Assembly: GCA_002408205.1 (NCBI GenBank)
Contig: DHQY01000001.1
Span: 23,707-59,148 of the forward strand
DNA: 35,442 nt
Direction: 5' to 3'
DNA from: Bacteroidales bacterium UBA5326
Lineage (GTDB): Bacteria > Bacteroidota > Bacteroidia > Bacteroidales > UBA932
This document shows, one piece after another, positions 17,184-25,408 of this stretch. A program made the translations under genes and the position numbers. Under the pieces are notes generated by a model. It was not told where the DNA came from, searched no databases, and saw only the letters and a program-made list of their open reading frames with translations. How positions within the stretch are numbered: the stretch's first letter is position 1; every line of letters starts with the position of its first letter.

Positions 17184-17873
17184 ATGACGACAAAGGTAAT
17201 TGCATTTGATGCGGACGATACGCTGTGGGTTAATGAGCCCTATTTTCAGGAAACAGAAAAAATATTTTGTAAGTTAATGGATAATTATCTGCCTCCGGCG
17301 GAAACATCCCGCGAATTGCTGAAAACCGAGCTCAAAAATATCTCGTTGTACGGATTCGGAGTCAAAAGCTTTGTGCTGAGCATGATAGAAACGGCTGCCC
17401 GGGTAAGTGACGGTCAGGCAAATATGGAACTGGCCGGGAAGATCATTGAGATGGGACAGGTTTTATTGCGTAAACCCGTTGAATTGCTGGACGGAGTTAA
17501 GGAAGTACTACAGGAATTAAACGGTACGTATTATCTGGTGCTTGCTACTAAAGGCGATTTGCTGGATCAGGAACGTAAACTTCAAAAATCCGGTCTGGAC
17601 AAATATTTTCACCATATTGAAATTATGAGTGACAAGAAAGAGGAAGATTACCGCAAATTGTTTAAACGTCTCAATTGCCGTCCGGAACATTTCATGATGG
17701 TGGGTAATTCATACAAATCAGATATTTTGCCTGTACTGGAACTGGGCGGTTATGCCATATATATTCCTTATCATACCACCTGGGCCCATGAGCAGGCGGA
17801 TGAAGAAATTGAATCTCCCAACTGTTATAAAATAAACTGTTTTTCTGAGCTGATAACGCTGCTGAAAAAATAG
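17184..17873 (+). CDS. HAD-superfamily hydrolase
   Basis: This 229-residue protein is a type I HAD phosphatase. Motif I is DADDT with nucleophile Asp9 and acid/base Asp11; motif II is around LATKGD, with the conserved Lys later, and motif IV is the VGNSYKSDI acidic segment. The helical cap is between motifs I and II, as in subfamily IA (phosphoglycolate-phosphatase or YjjG-like). The substrate cannot be read from the sequence. It stands alone between the AraC regulator and the convergent rRNA methyltransferase, 15 nt apart. Confidence 0.88.
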   Translation: MTTKVIAFDADDTLWVNEPYFQETEKIFCKLMDNYLPPAETSRELLKTELKNISLYGFGVKSFVLSMIETAARVSDGQANMELAGKIIEMGQVLLRKPVELLDGVKEVLQELNGTYYLVLATKGDLLDQERKLQKSGLDKYFHHIEIMSDKKEEDYRKLFKRLNCRPEHFMMVGNSYKSDILPVLELGGYAIYIPYHTTWAHEQADEEIESPNCYKINCFSELITLLKK

Positions 17874-17888
17874 ACTCTTTTTGTTTGA

Positions 17889-19184
17889 TCACGTTGGCTT
17901 GTTTACGGCCCGGTTTACAATTCTTCTTGCCGGAGGATAGAGGTTATTGGTCCGAAGCCCGAGGTTTTTTACAAAACCCAGGGGCAGGCCCCGGAATGTG
18001 ATAAGAATATATCCTTTTTCTGTTTCCCGTGGAAGAACCAAGGCATCGCGCCGCAGGAAAGCCAATACCTGTTCCGGCGAGGCGGCAAAACGGGGAAAGG
18101 CTCCGGGCGCCAGATCTCCGGCCAGCGCCAGATCTGCCGAGGGTATCCAGTCGTTTCCTTTTTGTGTGGCAACAGCTATTCCGGAATGTACCACGTTCAA
18201 AATTTTTTCCAGATTGCGCATGGCCGGATGCAACGCTTTGGGATAGGCCTTAAGTATAGGACCTTTCATAGCATACGTATAACCATCACGCAGCCAGCGG
18301 GGACATTGTTGGGGCGGAGGAGACGGCCTGACTACCGGGTAACGGAAAGCAACTGCCGCTCCGTCGGGTTTGGCCACCAGAGCCATAAAGAATCCTTCTC
18401 CTTTGACTTTGTGTGGCATGTGTTTTTGAGGCCCGAGGATAAGCTTTGCCCCCAGTGTGTCACACAGCCATGCCACCTGGTCCTCATCTTCTTTCCGGTT
18501 GAATGTACAGGTGCTGTACAGGAGCAATCCCCCGGGTTTCAGGGCCGGCCAGAGATCATTCAGGATTCGGCGCTGACGTTGGGCACAGAATTCCACGTGA
18601 GCGGGAGACCACTCCTTCCTGGCTTCGGGATCTTTCCGGAACATACCTTCCCCGGAACAGGGCGCATCGACGGCTATCAGATCAAAATAATCCGGCAGTC
18701 CGGAAAAAGTGGCCGGATCGTTTTGAGAGACTACAACATTGGGACAACCCCATCTGGCCAGATTTTCTGCTAAAACGGGAACACGCGACCGGATAATCTC
18801 GTTGCTTACAAGCAAGCCGTCTTCCGGCATAATGTCCAGCAGAAGGGTGCTTTTGCCGCCGGGAGCCGCACAAGCATCCAGTACGCGCGGGGCGTTTATG
18901 GTTTGAAGAAAGGGTTTCAGTTGCCACAAAGCCATTCCCGAAGCTTCCTGTACATAATAGGCTCCCGCGTGAAAGAGCGGATCTGCGGTAAAAGAAGGTC
19001 TTTGAGGCAGGTAACGCCCGTTCGGGCACCAGGGAACTTCTTCTGTGCCGGGAAAAGCGTTGGCTGTTTTGCGGGGATTAAGCCTGATGCTTACAGGCGG
19101 AGGGGTGTCCAGGGCGGCCAATAAAAGATCGGCTTCTCCGGGAGGAAGCTGTTCCTGCATGAGTGACCTGAACGCTGACATCAT
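17889..19184 (-). CDS. rRNA (cytosine-C5) methyltransferase, RsmF/RsmB/NOP family
   Basis: This 431-residue protein is an S-adenosylmethionine-dependent RNA m5C methyltransferase. The AdoMet site is DACAAPGGKS (residues 103-112). The two catalytic cysteines are Cys176 in DAPCSGEG and Cys226 in STCTFN. The C-terminal region (about 300-420) is the PUA-like RNA-binding module found in RsmF (YebU), ending RTNNLYPPARRIV. The target is probably 16S rRNA, but it cannot be fixed here. It follows the SRPBCC gene by 20 nt and may be read from the pyrE promoter. Confidence 0.9.
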   Translation of the reverse strand: MMSAFRSLMQEQLPPGEADLLLAALDTPPPVSIRLNPRKTANAFPGTEEVPWCPNGRYLPQRPSFTADPLFHAGAYYVQEASGMALWQLKPFLQTINAPRVLDACAAPGGKSTLLLDIMPEDGLLVSNEIIRSRVPVLAENLARWGCPNVVVSQNDPATFSGLPDYFDLIAVDAPCSGEGMFRKDPEARKEWSPAHVEFCAQRQRRILNDLWPALKPGGLLLYSTCTFNRKEDEDQVAWLCDTLGAKLILGPQKHMPHKVKGEGFFMALVAKPDGAAVAFRYPVVRPSPPPQQCPRWLRDGYTYAMKGPILKAYPKALHPAMRNLEKILNVVHSGIAVATQKGNDWIPSADLALAGDLAPGAFPRFAASPEQVLAFLRRDALVLPRETEKGYILITFRGLPLGFVKNLGLRTNNLYPPARRIVNRAVNKPT

Positions 19185-19204
19185 GGCTTTTCAGGCACGT
19201 GATA

Positions 19205-19612
19205 TTACTGGTTCAGCCCCTTGGCCAGCTGTTCGCTGAATTGGTTTACGAAATCTTTAAGTTTACCGCCCAGCATCATTTTGATCATCATATTGAGCTC
19301 GGCGTCCAATTCCAACTGCAGGTCGCAGCCTTCACCGGCAGGTGTCAGATGAAGGTTGAGGGTGAAGGCGAAAGGAGTGGTTCCGTATTGCTGCATGACA
19401 ATAAGCGACGGGGCTTGTCTTTCGGTAACCTGAACGCCCATTTGCATTCCCTGCGCCTGGGCAATAATGGTGTCCTTGGTAAGCGTGACCTGTCCTTTCT
19501 TGTCTTCAGGAATTTTGTCCTGAAAACGTGAAAAATCTGAAAAAAGTTCAAAGACAATATCCGCCGGTTTGTTGATATGTTGAATATCTCCTGTGATATG
19601 TGTATTTCCCAT
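19205..19612 (-). CDS. SRPBCC (START/polyketide-cyclase-like) protein
   Basis: This 135-residue protein has the small SRPBCC helix-grip layout, beginning MGNTHITGDIQHINKPADIVF and ending with an amphipathic helix that contains KLKDFVNQFSEQLAKGLNQ. Such proteins bind hydrophobic ligands, but the role of this Bacteroidota group beside pyrE is unknown. A longer frame starts at 19648, but it overlaps pyrE by 34 nt; ATG 19612 follows the pyrE stop by 2 nt and gives the normal family start. Confidence 0.8.
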   Translation of the reverse strand: MGNTHITGDIQHINKPADIVFELFSDFSRFQDKIPEDKKGQVTLTKDTIIAQAQGMQMGVQVTERQAPSLIVMQQYGTTPFAFTLNLHLTPAGEGCDLQLELDAELNMMIKMMLGGKLKDFVNQFSEQLAKGLNQ

Positions 19613-19614
19613 GT

Positions 19615-20247
19615 TTATTTTCCCCAGGTATTTGGTGTAAGACGCCATCTTTTAAGCGTCTCGAGATGTTCATCATTAATGTATTTTCTGTCAACTGCCT
19701 CACCGATAAGCGTACTGTAGTTGGTGAGAGTATGCAGGACACAGTTGGCTTTTTCAAAAGCTCTGCGGGCAATGTCAAAATTATAGGAAAAAATGGCTAC
19801 CATCCCCAGCACATTGGCGCAGGACATTTTAAGGCAGTCAACGGCAGAAAGAGCCGATTGTCCGGTGGAGATGAGATCTTCTACCACGACCACTCTGGAT
19901 TTGGGTTCCAGTGAGCCTTCAATCTGTGCTCCGGTCCCATGGTCTTTTCGTTTTGGACGAACATATATGAAAGGCTTATTAAGACGGTCGGCGACGAGGG
20001 CACCCATGGCAATGGCTCCGGTAGCTACACCGGCGATCACTTCTACATCGGGGTAATTCCGGGTGATCAGTTCACACAACGCCTGGCAAATATATTGCCT
20101 GACCGGAGGAACAGAAAGTACTTTTCTGTTATCGCAATAAATGGGAGATAACCATCCCGAAGCCCACAAGAACGGTGTTTCGGGATTCAGACGTACGGCT
20201 CCGATATCCAATAAATGTCGTGCAACTGTTTTTTCTGTAGATTCCAT
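19615..20247 (-). CDS. pyrE: Orotate phosphoribosyltransferase
   Basis: This 210-residue enzyme makes orotidine 5'-phosphate from orotate and PRPP in pyrimidine synthesis. The PRPP-binding motif VVVVEDLISTGQSA (near residue 117) and the IAGVATGAIAMGALVADRL segment are diagnostic, along with the flexible-loop basic residues RPKRKDHG. It starts 23 nt downstream of a TACATTTG box and is followed closely by the SRPBCC gene. Confidence 0.95.
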   Translation of the reverse strand: MESTEKTVARHLLDIGAVRLNPETPFLWASGWLSPIYCDNRKVLSVPPVRQYICQALCELITRNYPDVEVIAGVATGAIAMGALVADRLNKPFIYVRPKRKDHGTGAQIEGSLEPKSRVVVVEDLISTGQSALSAVDCLKMSCANVLGMVAIFSYNFDIARRAFEKANCVLHTLTNYSTLIGEAVDRKYINDEHLETLKRWRLTPNTWGK

Positions 20248-20260
20248 AATGATTTTGACA

Positions 20261-20280
20261 TATCTTTGTACAAATGTACA
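20261..20280. promoter_or_regulatory. Overlapping divergent promoters, pyrE/Nudix
   Basis: TATCTTTG (20261-20268, plus) and TACATTTG (minus, 20278-20271) are -7 boxes facing each other with 2 nt between. They enclose the palindrome TTTGTACAAA (20265-20274). TGTACA also occurs twice, at 20267-20272 and 20275-20280, spaced by 2 nt, and could be an operator. The Nudix ATG (20274) lies inside the element, 5 nt after the plus box. Confidence 0.55.
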
Positions 20281-20891
20281 GTATTTTCTTTAATAATAGG
20301 TGCCTTCAGGTGTGTGATCAAAACAGTCCCGCCTGTTCACTTCCAGACATTACCGTTTACCGTCCCGGCGAGAATGAATCGTTTGATCAAATTCCTGTTA
20401 ATTTTGAAATCAGGAAAGAAATCCGGCATCTTGTGCTGCCTGTCAGGGACCCGGACGCATGTTTTAAAGAAATGTGCAGGTCTTTCGATCTGCTGGAGGC
20501 TGCGGGCGGTATTGTGACAAACGCCGGGGGAGAGGTCCTTATGATTTACAGGTTCGGGAAGTGGGACCTTCCAAAGGGAAAAAGGGACGAAGGAGAAACC
20601 ATTGAACATACCGCATTGAGGGAGGTTGCCGAAGAAACGGGTGTGAAAGAACTGCAGCTCCTGGAACAACTGGACATCACATATCATTGTTACCGGTATG
20701 GGGGGAGCAATGTGCTGAAAAAGACCGTATGGTACCGGATGAATTCATCTTATACGGGATTACTGGTGCCCCAGAGTGAAGAGGGAATAGAAATGGCCGA
20801 ATGGGTCCCCCGTATTGATATCCCGGAAAGGATGACTTCGGCCTATGCTTCTATCAGAGCGTTGATGGAGCAGTATCTCAGATTATATTGA
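20274..20891 (+). CDS. Nudix hydrolase
   Basis: This 205-residue protein has a complete Nudix box, beginning at Gly102 and ending in REVAEETGV (residues 116-124), which would bind metal and cut a nucleoside-diphosphate bond. An N-terminal domain of about 75 residues precedes the Nudix fold, as in several Bacteroidota homologues. Substrate unknown. ATG 20274 encodes MYSIFFNNR, a typical family start, and leaves only 5 nt after the promoter box, so the mRNA is probably leaderless. Its 3' end overlaps the opposing STAS gene by 14 nt. Confidence 0.9.
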   Translation: MYSIFFNNRCLQVCDQNSPACSLPDITVYRPGENESFDQIPVNFEIRKEIRHLVLPVRDPDACFKEMCRSFDLLEAAGGIVTNAGGEVLMIYRFGKWDLPKGKRDEGETIEHTALREVAEETGVKELQLLEQLDITYHCYRYGGSNVLKKTVWYRMNSSYTGLLVPQSEEGIEMAEWVPRIDIPERMTSAYASIRALMEQYLRLY

Positions 20892-21177
20892 AGATATTGG
20901 TAAACCCTGTAAGATCAAAGATATCTTTTATTTCGGGACGGAGACCACGGACTTTCAGGCTGCCTCCTTTTTCCGAAATAAATTTCTGAAGCACAAGGAA
21001 CTGACGCAGTCCGGAACTGCTAATGTATTCAAGCCCCGTGCAGTCAATGATCAACTCTTTCAGGTCACTTTTCAGAATAGGAGCAATAGCTTCTTCAAAA
21101 ATGGCGGTATTGCCGGTGTCCATTCTTCCTTCTACAGACAGAACGGGAACGGCATCGTTGCTTATTTTAACTTCCAT
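20878..21177 (-). CDS. STAS-domain anti-sigma factor antagonist
   Basis: This 99-residue protein is a single STAS domain of the SpoIIAA/RsbV type. It starts MEVKISNDAVPVLSVEGRMD; ISSSGLR (52-58) is the phosphorylation loop, where Ser54 aligns with the Ser that a partner kinase modifies in SpoIIAA. No anti-sigma kinase or phosphatase lies nearby. The frame extends to 21237, but the added residues are a hydrophobic non-family stretch, so ATG 21177 is used. It has its own promoter box 33 nt upstream and sits 56 nt after nqrF. Confidence 0.88.
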   Translation of the reverse strand: MEVKISNDAVPVLSVEGRMDTGNTAIFEEAIAPILKSDLKELIIDCTGLEYISSSGLRQFLVLQKFISEKGGSLKVRGLRPEIKDIFDLTGFTNIFNII

Positions 21178-21210
21178 ATTTTTTTTAATTTTGGTTATTG
21201 TGTGTAAAAG

Positions 21211-21218
21211 CAAAGGTA
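21211..21218 (-). promoter_or_regulatory. -7 box (TACCTTTG) of the STAS gene
   Basis: It matches TAnnTTTG on the minus strand between the nqrF stop and the STAS ATG, leaving 33 nt before the start. This suggests the STAS gene has a promoter separate from nqr. Confidence 0.5.
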
Positions 21219-21233
21219 ATGAAAAAAACAGGA

Positions 21234-22478
21234 TCATCCGCCAAAGTCATCGAACAGAATATTGTCTTCCGGAACGCCCAGATTATCCAGCATATTTATG
21301 GCTGCAGCAGTCATAAGCGGGGGACCACAAAGATAATACTCCACTTCTTCCGGCTGGGGATGGTCCTTTAGGTAATGGTCCAGTATAACCTGGTGTATAA
21401 AACCGGTATATCCCCTCCAGTCATCTTCCGGTTTTGGCTCCGATAAAGCAATGTGGAAGGAAAAATTTGGAAACTGTTTTTCTATTTCCCGGAAATCCTC
21501 TTCGTAAAAAATTTCTCTTTTTGATCGGGCACCATACCAGAAAGAAACTTTGGCATCGGTACGGAGTGTCTTGAACAGATGAAAGATATGAGATCGCATG
21601 GGCGCCATGCCCGCACCGCCGCCAATAAACAGTTTTTCTGCGTGGGTGTCTTTCAGGAAGAATTCGCCGTAAGGTCCGGATATCATGACTTTGTCTCCCG
21701 GCTTGCGCGAAAAAATATAGGAGGAACAGATCCCGGGATTCACTTTCATAAAAGCACCCCTTGTCCGGTCCCAGGGAGGTGTGGCAATACGTACATTCAG
21801 CATGATCCGGTTCCCTTCGGCCGGGTGGTTGGCCATAGAGTAAGCCCTGAACCCGTATTCTTTATTGATCATTTTCAGGTCCCATATTTTGAGCGCATTC
21901 CAGTCCTCTCTGAATGTGTCCTCAACCTGAATGTCCTTATAGTCTACAGACAAGGGAGGAATGTCTATCTGAATATATCCGCCCGAGCGGAAATTCAGGT
22001 GTTCCCCCTGGGGCAGTTTTACGACAAATTCTTTAATGAAAGAAGCCACATTCCTGTTGCTCAATACTTCGCATTCCCATTTCCTGACGCCCATCACCTC
22101 TTCCGGAATCTGTACCTGCATATTTTCCTTTACTCTTACCTGACATCCGAGCCTCCACTGACTCTGTTGTTCTTTTCGTGTAAAAAATCCTGTTTCGGTA
22201 GAAAGGATAGATCCGCCTCCAGAAAGCACCCGGCATTTGCACAGGCCGCAGGTGCCTCCTCCGCCACAGGCAGAAGGCAGAAAAATGTTATGTTCCGACA
22301 AGGTTCTCAGCAATGTATTACCGGGTTCCGTTTCAATTTCCTTTTCTCCATTGAGTGTGATTTTGACTTTTCCGGAGGGGGTGAGACGGGCTTTCACAAA
22401 CAGGAGAAGTGCCACCAGGATGAGGGTCACTGCCAGTGTTACGCCCGTAGTTAGCAATAGGGTATTGACAATGTTCAT
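21234..22478 (-). CDS. nqrF: Na+-NQR subunit F (NADH dehydrogenase, FAD and 2Fe-2S)
   Basis: This 414-residue protein is the electron-entry subunit. It has one N-terminal helix (about 5-28), a ferredoxin domain with 2Fe-2S ligands Cys71, Cys77, Cys80 and Cys112 (within one residue of the V. cholerae positions), an FAD domain with RAYSMANHP, and an NADH-binding domain with GGGAGMAPMRSH. Electrons from NADH pass from FAD to 2Fe-2S and on to the membrane subunits. It is the last nqr gene, with a gap of 4 nt after nqrE. Confidence 0.96.
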   Translation of the reverse strand: MNIVNTLLLTTGVTLAVTLILVALLLFVKARLTPSGKVKITLNGEKEIETEPGNTLLRTLSEHNIFLPSACGGGGTCGLCKCRVLSGGGSILSTETGFFTRKEQQSQWRLGCQVRVKENMQVQIPEEVMGVRKWECEVLSNRNVASFIKEFVVKLPQGEHLNFRSGGYIQIDIPPLSVDYKDIQVEDTFREDWNALKIWDLKMINKEYGFRAYSMANHPAEGNRIMLNVRIATPPWDRTRGAFMKVNPGICSSYIFSRKPGDKVMISGPYGEFFLKDTHAEKLFIGGGAGMAPMRSHIFHLFKTLRTDAKVSFWYGARSKREIFYEEDFREIEKQFPNFSFHIALSEPKPEDDWRGYTGFIHQVILDHYLKDHPQPEEVEYYLCGPPLMTAAAINMLDNLGVPEDNILFDDFGG

Positions 22479-22482
22479 TTTG

Positions 22483-23100
22483 CTATAACTGAATGCCCAT
22501 AAAACTCATGAACGCTATGCCCATGAGACCTGTGATAATGAATGTGATCCCCAGCCCTCTGAGCGGTTTGGGGATATTTGAGTAACCAAGCTTTTCACGG
22601 ATGGCAGCAATGGCCACAATGGCCAGAAACCAGCCGATGCCCGATCCCAAAGAGTAACTGATAACCTCCCATACATTCCTGTAAGCTCTTTCCTGCATAA
22701 ACAGCGAACCTCCCATAATGGCACAGTTTACCGCAATCAAAGGCAGAAATATGCCCAGATTGTTATACAATCCGGGTGCGGCTTTCTCCACAACCATTTC
22801 AACCAGCTGCACAATGGCGGCTATTACTGCAATAAAAACGATGAAACTCAAAAAGCTAAGGTCTGTGGCGGCCCATTCCGGACGAAGCCAGGCCAAAGCT
22901 CCGGGAGAAAGTATGTATTTATATAACAAATAATTAACAGGAACGGTAATAACTAATACAAAGACGACGGCAATGCCCAGCCCCGAGGCGGTCTTGACTG
23001 TCTTGGAAACGGCCAGATAGGAACACATTCCCAGGAAAAAGGCAAAAACCATGTTTTCCGTGAAAACAGCCTTTACAAAGATGTTTATTATTTGCTCCAT
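22483..23100 (-). CDS. nqrE: Na+-NQR subunit E
   Basis: This 205-residue integral membrane protein has six helices and is paired with NqrD in the sodium-conducting core. Cys26 (in FLGMCSYLA) and the Cys of AVNCAIMGG are two of the four cysteines, shared with NqrD, that hold the intramembrane iron centre. It overlaps nqrD by 13 nt. Family length is normal. Confidence 0.95.
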   Translation of the reverse strand: MEQIINIFVKAVFTENMVFAFFLGMCSYLAVSKTVKTASGLGIAVVFVLVITVPVNYLLYKYILSPGALAWLRPEWAATDLSFLSFIVFIAVIAAIVQLVEMVVEKAAPGLYNNLGIFLPLIAVNCAIMGGSLFMQERAYRNVWEVISYSLGSGIGWFLAIVAIAAIREKLGYSNIPKPLRGLGITFIITGLMGIAFMSFMGIQL

Positions 23101-23702
23101 TCTTTTCTGGCGTTAAAGATCCATATGATCAGACCTACTATAATAAGTGCCATGGGGGGCAGTATCATAAGTCCGTTGTTTTCGTAAAAACCGCCGTTCC
23201 CCATGTACCAGCTTTGAGGAACAATACGGTAACCGAGCAGGGTCCCCGAGCCAAGCAATTCCCTGAAAAAAGAAACAATCACAAGGATCATTCCGTAACC
23301 CAGGCCGTTGCCTATCCCGTCCATAAAAGCCGGGAGGGGTTTATTTCCCAGCGCAAATGCTTCAATACGTCCCATAATGATGCAGTTGGTGATAATGAGT
23401 CCCACAAAGACTGACAGCTGTTTGCTTACATCGTAGGCGAATGCTTTTAATATCTGGTCTACGACAATAACCAATGTCGCTACAACAATCAATTGCACAA
23501 TAATACGTATGCGGTTGGGAACCGTATTACGGAAAAGCGACATGATGAGCCCGGAAAACCCGGTGACCAGTGTTACGGACAGAGCCATGACCAGGGCGGG
23601 TTCCATCTTAACCGTAACCGCCAACGCCGAACAGATTCCCAGTACCAGTACAGAAACGGGATTGTTCTTAAAAAGCGGGTCTAAAAAAATTCTCTTATTC
23701 AT
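23088..23702 (-). CDS. nqrD: Na+-NQR subunit D
   Basis: This 204-residue protein has six membrane helices, in inverted pseudo-symmetry to NqrE. Cys24 (LGICSALAV) and the Cys of IITNCIIMGRIEAF supply the other half of the intramembrane iron site. It overlaps nqrC by 8 nt and nqrE by 13 nt, which fits the fixed stoichiometry of the complex. Confidence 0.95.
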   Translation of the reverse strand: MNKRIFLDPLFKNNPVSVLVLGICSALAVTVKMEPALVMALSVTLVTGFSGLIMSLFRNTVPNRIRIIVQLIVVATLVIVVDQILKAFAYDVSKQLSVFVGLIITNCIIMGRIEAFALGNKPLPAFMDGIGNGLGYGMILVIVSFFRELLGSGTLLGYRIVPQSWYMGNGGFYENNGLMILPPMALIIVGLIIWIFNARKEWSK

Positions 23703-24342
23703 GTTTTAAAAAAGGGATGTATTTTATAACGCATTCACGGATCATGGTTTCGACGGCTCGACTGGTGATGGTACCCCCCGATATGCCGTCAACCGCATTG
23801 GGATTCCCGGCCGCCCGGCCTCCTTTCACTACCGAAACAGAAACGAACTCGCCTTCTTTATATAGCGATTTGCCCCGGAAGGGTTCACTGAACGGTTCTT
23901 TTGAAATCTCGGCGCCCAGACCGGGTGTTTCGCTTTTGTGATCGAACACAGCGCCGTAAACGGTCTCAAAATCGTTATCGAGAGCCAGGTAACCCCAGAT
24001 AGGCCCCCAAAGCCCGGTTCCGTGTAACGGAATGATATATTTCTTTGATCCGTCCTCCAGGGTGCAGACAAAAAGGGGCAGCCCGTCCGGCCCCACTGCC
24101 GTATCCTTTATATAACGGTTGTATTCCTTTTCGACGTATGAGTTGCGGTCTTTAACCGTGTATGCCCCGCCGGCAAGACCTGCCGACCTGAGAATATAAA
24201 GACGTGTTTCCGTTCTTACATTGCTTTCCTGGCGCGGACGCAGGACCTGGGCGGTTAAAGCCAGGATGGCGGCTACTACTATGACAATGGCCGCAGCATA
24301 GAGGAACGTATACAGATTTCCGTTTCTTATTTTATTGTCCAT
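23695..24342 (-). CDS. nqrC: Na+-NQR subunit C (covalent FMN)
   Basis: This 215-residue protein has one N-terminal helix (about 10-32) and a periplasmic FMN domain. The covalent flavin site is SGGT at 188-191, with Thr191 as the attachment residue; the common form is SGAT, so Ala is Gly here. The upstream LWGPIWGYLALDNDF and ETPGLGAEI segments are hallmarks. Flavin attachment needs an ApbE transferase, which is not in the window. It overlaps nqrB by 11 nt and nqrD by 8 nt. Confidence 0.95.
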   Translation of the reverse strand: MDNKIRNGNLYTFLYAAAIVIVVAAILALTAQVLRPRQESNVRTETRLYILRSAGLAGGAYTVKDRNSYVEKEYNRYIKDTAVGPDGLPLFVCTLEDGSKKYIIPLHGTGLWGPIWGYLALDNDFETVYGAVFDHKSETPGLGAEISKEPFSEPFRGKSLYKEGEFVSVSVVKGGRAAGNPNAVDGISGGTITSRAVETMIRECVIKYIPFLKHE

Positions 24343-25408
24343 GGCCGGCCGTTCTTTTTATTCTGCGTTTCATGTTAATGGAAACAACATAATGGTCTAT
24401 CAGGGGGGTGAAAGTATTCATAAGCAGGATGGAAAGCATCATTCCCTCGGGATATCCCGGGTTGTATAGCCTTATGATAAGTGTCATGGCGCCTGTAAGC
24501 AGGCCGTAAACCCATTTCCCCGATTCCGTCTGGGGACTGGTAACCGGATCGGTGGCCATAAAAACACAACCGAACGCGAATCCTCCCATAACCAGGTGAT
24601 AATGCAAAGGTTGACCCGTTAACAGACAGATAATGCCTGCTCCGGCTACACAGGAAGCCATGATCTTCCAGCTCGCCACACCCGTATAAAGCAAAAGAGC
24701 CGCACCCAGAAGGATGCACGGTACGGAGGTTTCGCCCACCGATCCCGGGATAAAGCCCAGGAACATATCTCTCCACGAAGCCATTCCCTCCCAGGAAGTC
24801 CCTTCTGAAAGTCCGGCCAGTGGAGTGGCTCCGGAAAAACCGTCTGTCCATACATCGTCCCCGGACATATGTGAAGGATATGAAAAAAACAGAAAAGCCC
24901 GGGCCAGCAGTGCGGGATTCCAGATATTCATTCCGGTCCCGCCAAAGATCTCTTTGCCTATAATCACTGCAAAAGCAACAGCCAGCGCAAGCATCCAGAG
25001 TGGAACGGTAACCGGCATGATCAGAGGAATGAGCATCCCGGTAACCAGGTATCCTTCGTTAACCTCATGGCCCCGAATCTGGGCCACAGTGAATTCTATT
25101 CCCAGGCCCACAACGTACGAAACAATAACAAGAGGCAGCACTTTGAGGAACCCGTACCAGAAAATCTGCCAGAAACCCGGCAACCCGGCCCCGGTTCCTG
25201 ACGCCAGGTAATGCTGAAGCCCGGTGTTGTACATCCCAAACAACAAACAGGGAATGAGCGCGATGACCACCACAATCATTACCCTTTTAAGATCGTTACA
25301 GTCTCTTATATGAGAACCTTTCCGGGTTACGGTGTCCGGGACCCTCAGAAAGGCATCAAACGCATCGATTGTAGAACGAAGAAAAGTAAACTTTTTAATC
25401 CCTTTCAT
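24332..25408 (-). CDS. nqrB: Na+-NQR subunit B (covalent FMN, riboflavin)
   Basis: This 358-residue protein is the main membrane subunit, with about ten helices. The covalent FMN site is SGATPLA, with Thr195 the attachment residue, after DGF. A GETSVPCILLGAALLL segment and MGGFAFGCVFMATDPVTSP are typical. The protein is somewhat shorter than Vibrio NqrB, mostly in the loop after the FMN site. The ATG overlaps the nqrA stop by 4 nt (ATGA). Confidence 0.95.
   Translation of the reverse strand: MKGIKKFTFLRSTIDAFDAFLRVPDTVTRKGSHIRDCNDLKRVMIVVVIALIPCLLFGMYNTGLQHYLASGTGAGLPGFWQIFWYGFLKVLPLVIVSYVVGLGIEFTVAQIRGHEVNEGYLVTGMLIPLIMPVTVPLWMLALAVAFAVIIGKEIFGGTGMNIWNPALLARAFLFFSYPSHMSGDDVWTDGFSGATPLAGLSEGTSWEGMASWRDMFLGFIPGSVGETSVPCILLGAALLLYTGVASWKIMASCVAGAGIICLLTGQPLHYHLVMGGFAFGCVFMATDPVTSPQTESGKWVYGLLTGAMTLIIRLYNPGYPEGMMLSILLMNTFTPLIDHYVVSINMKRRIKRTAGHGQ

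Noticed and set aside
21577..22460. Plus-strand frame of 291 residues opposite nqrF
   Set aside because: nqrF has all its cofactor motifs here; the antisense frame has none.
24714..25211. Plus-strand frame of 165 residues opposite nqrB
   Set aside because: Its Pro/Ser/Thr-rich content is a shadow of membrane-protein codons on the other strand.
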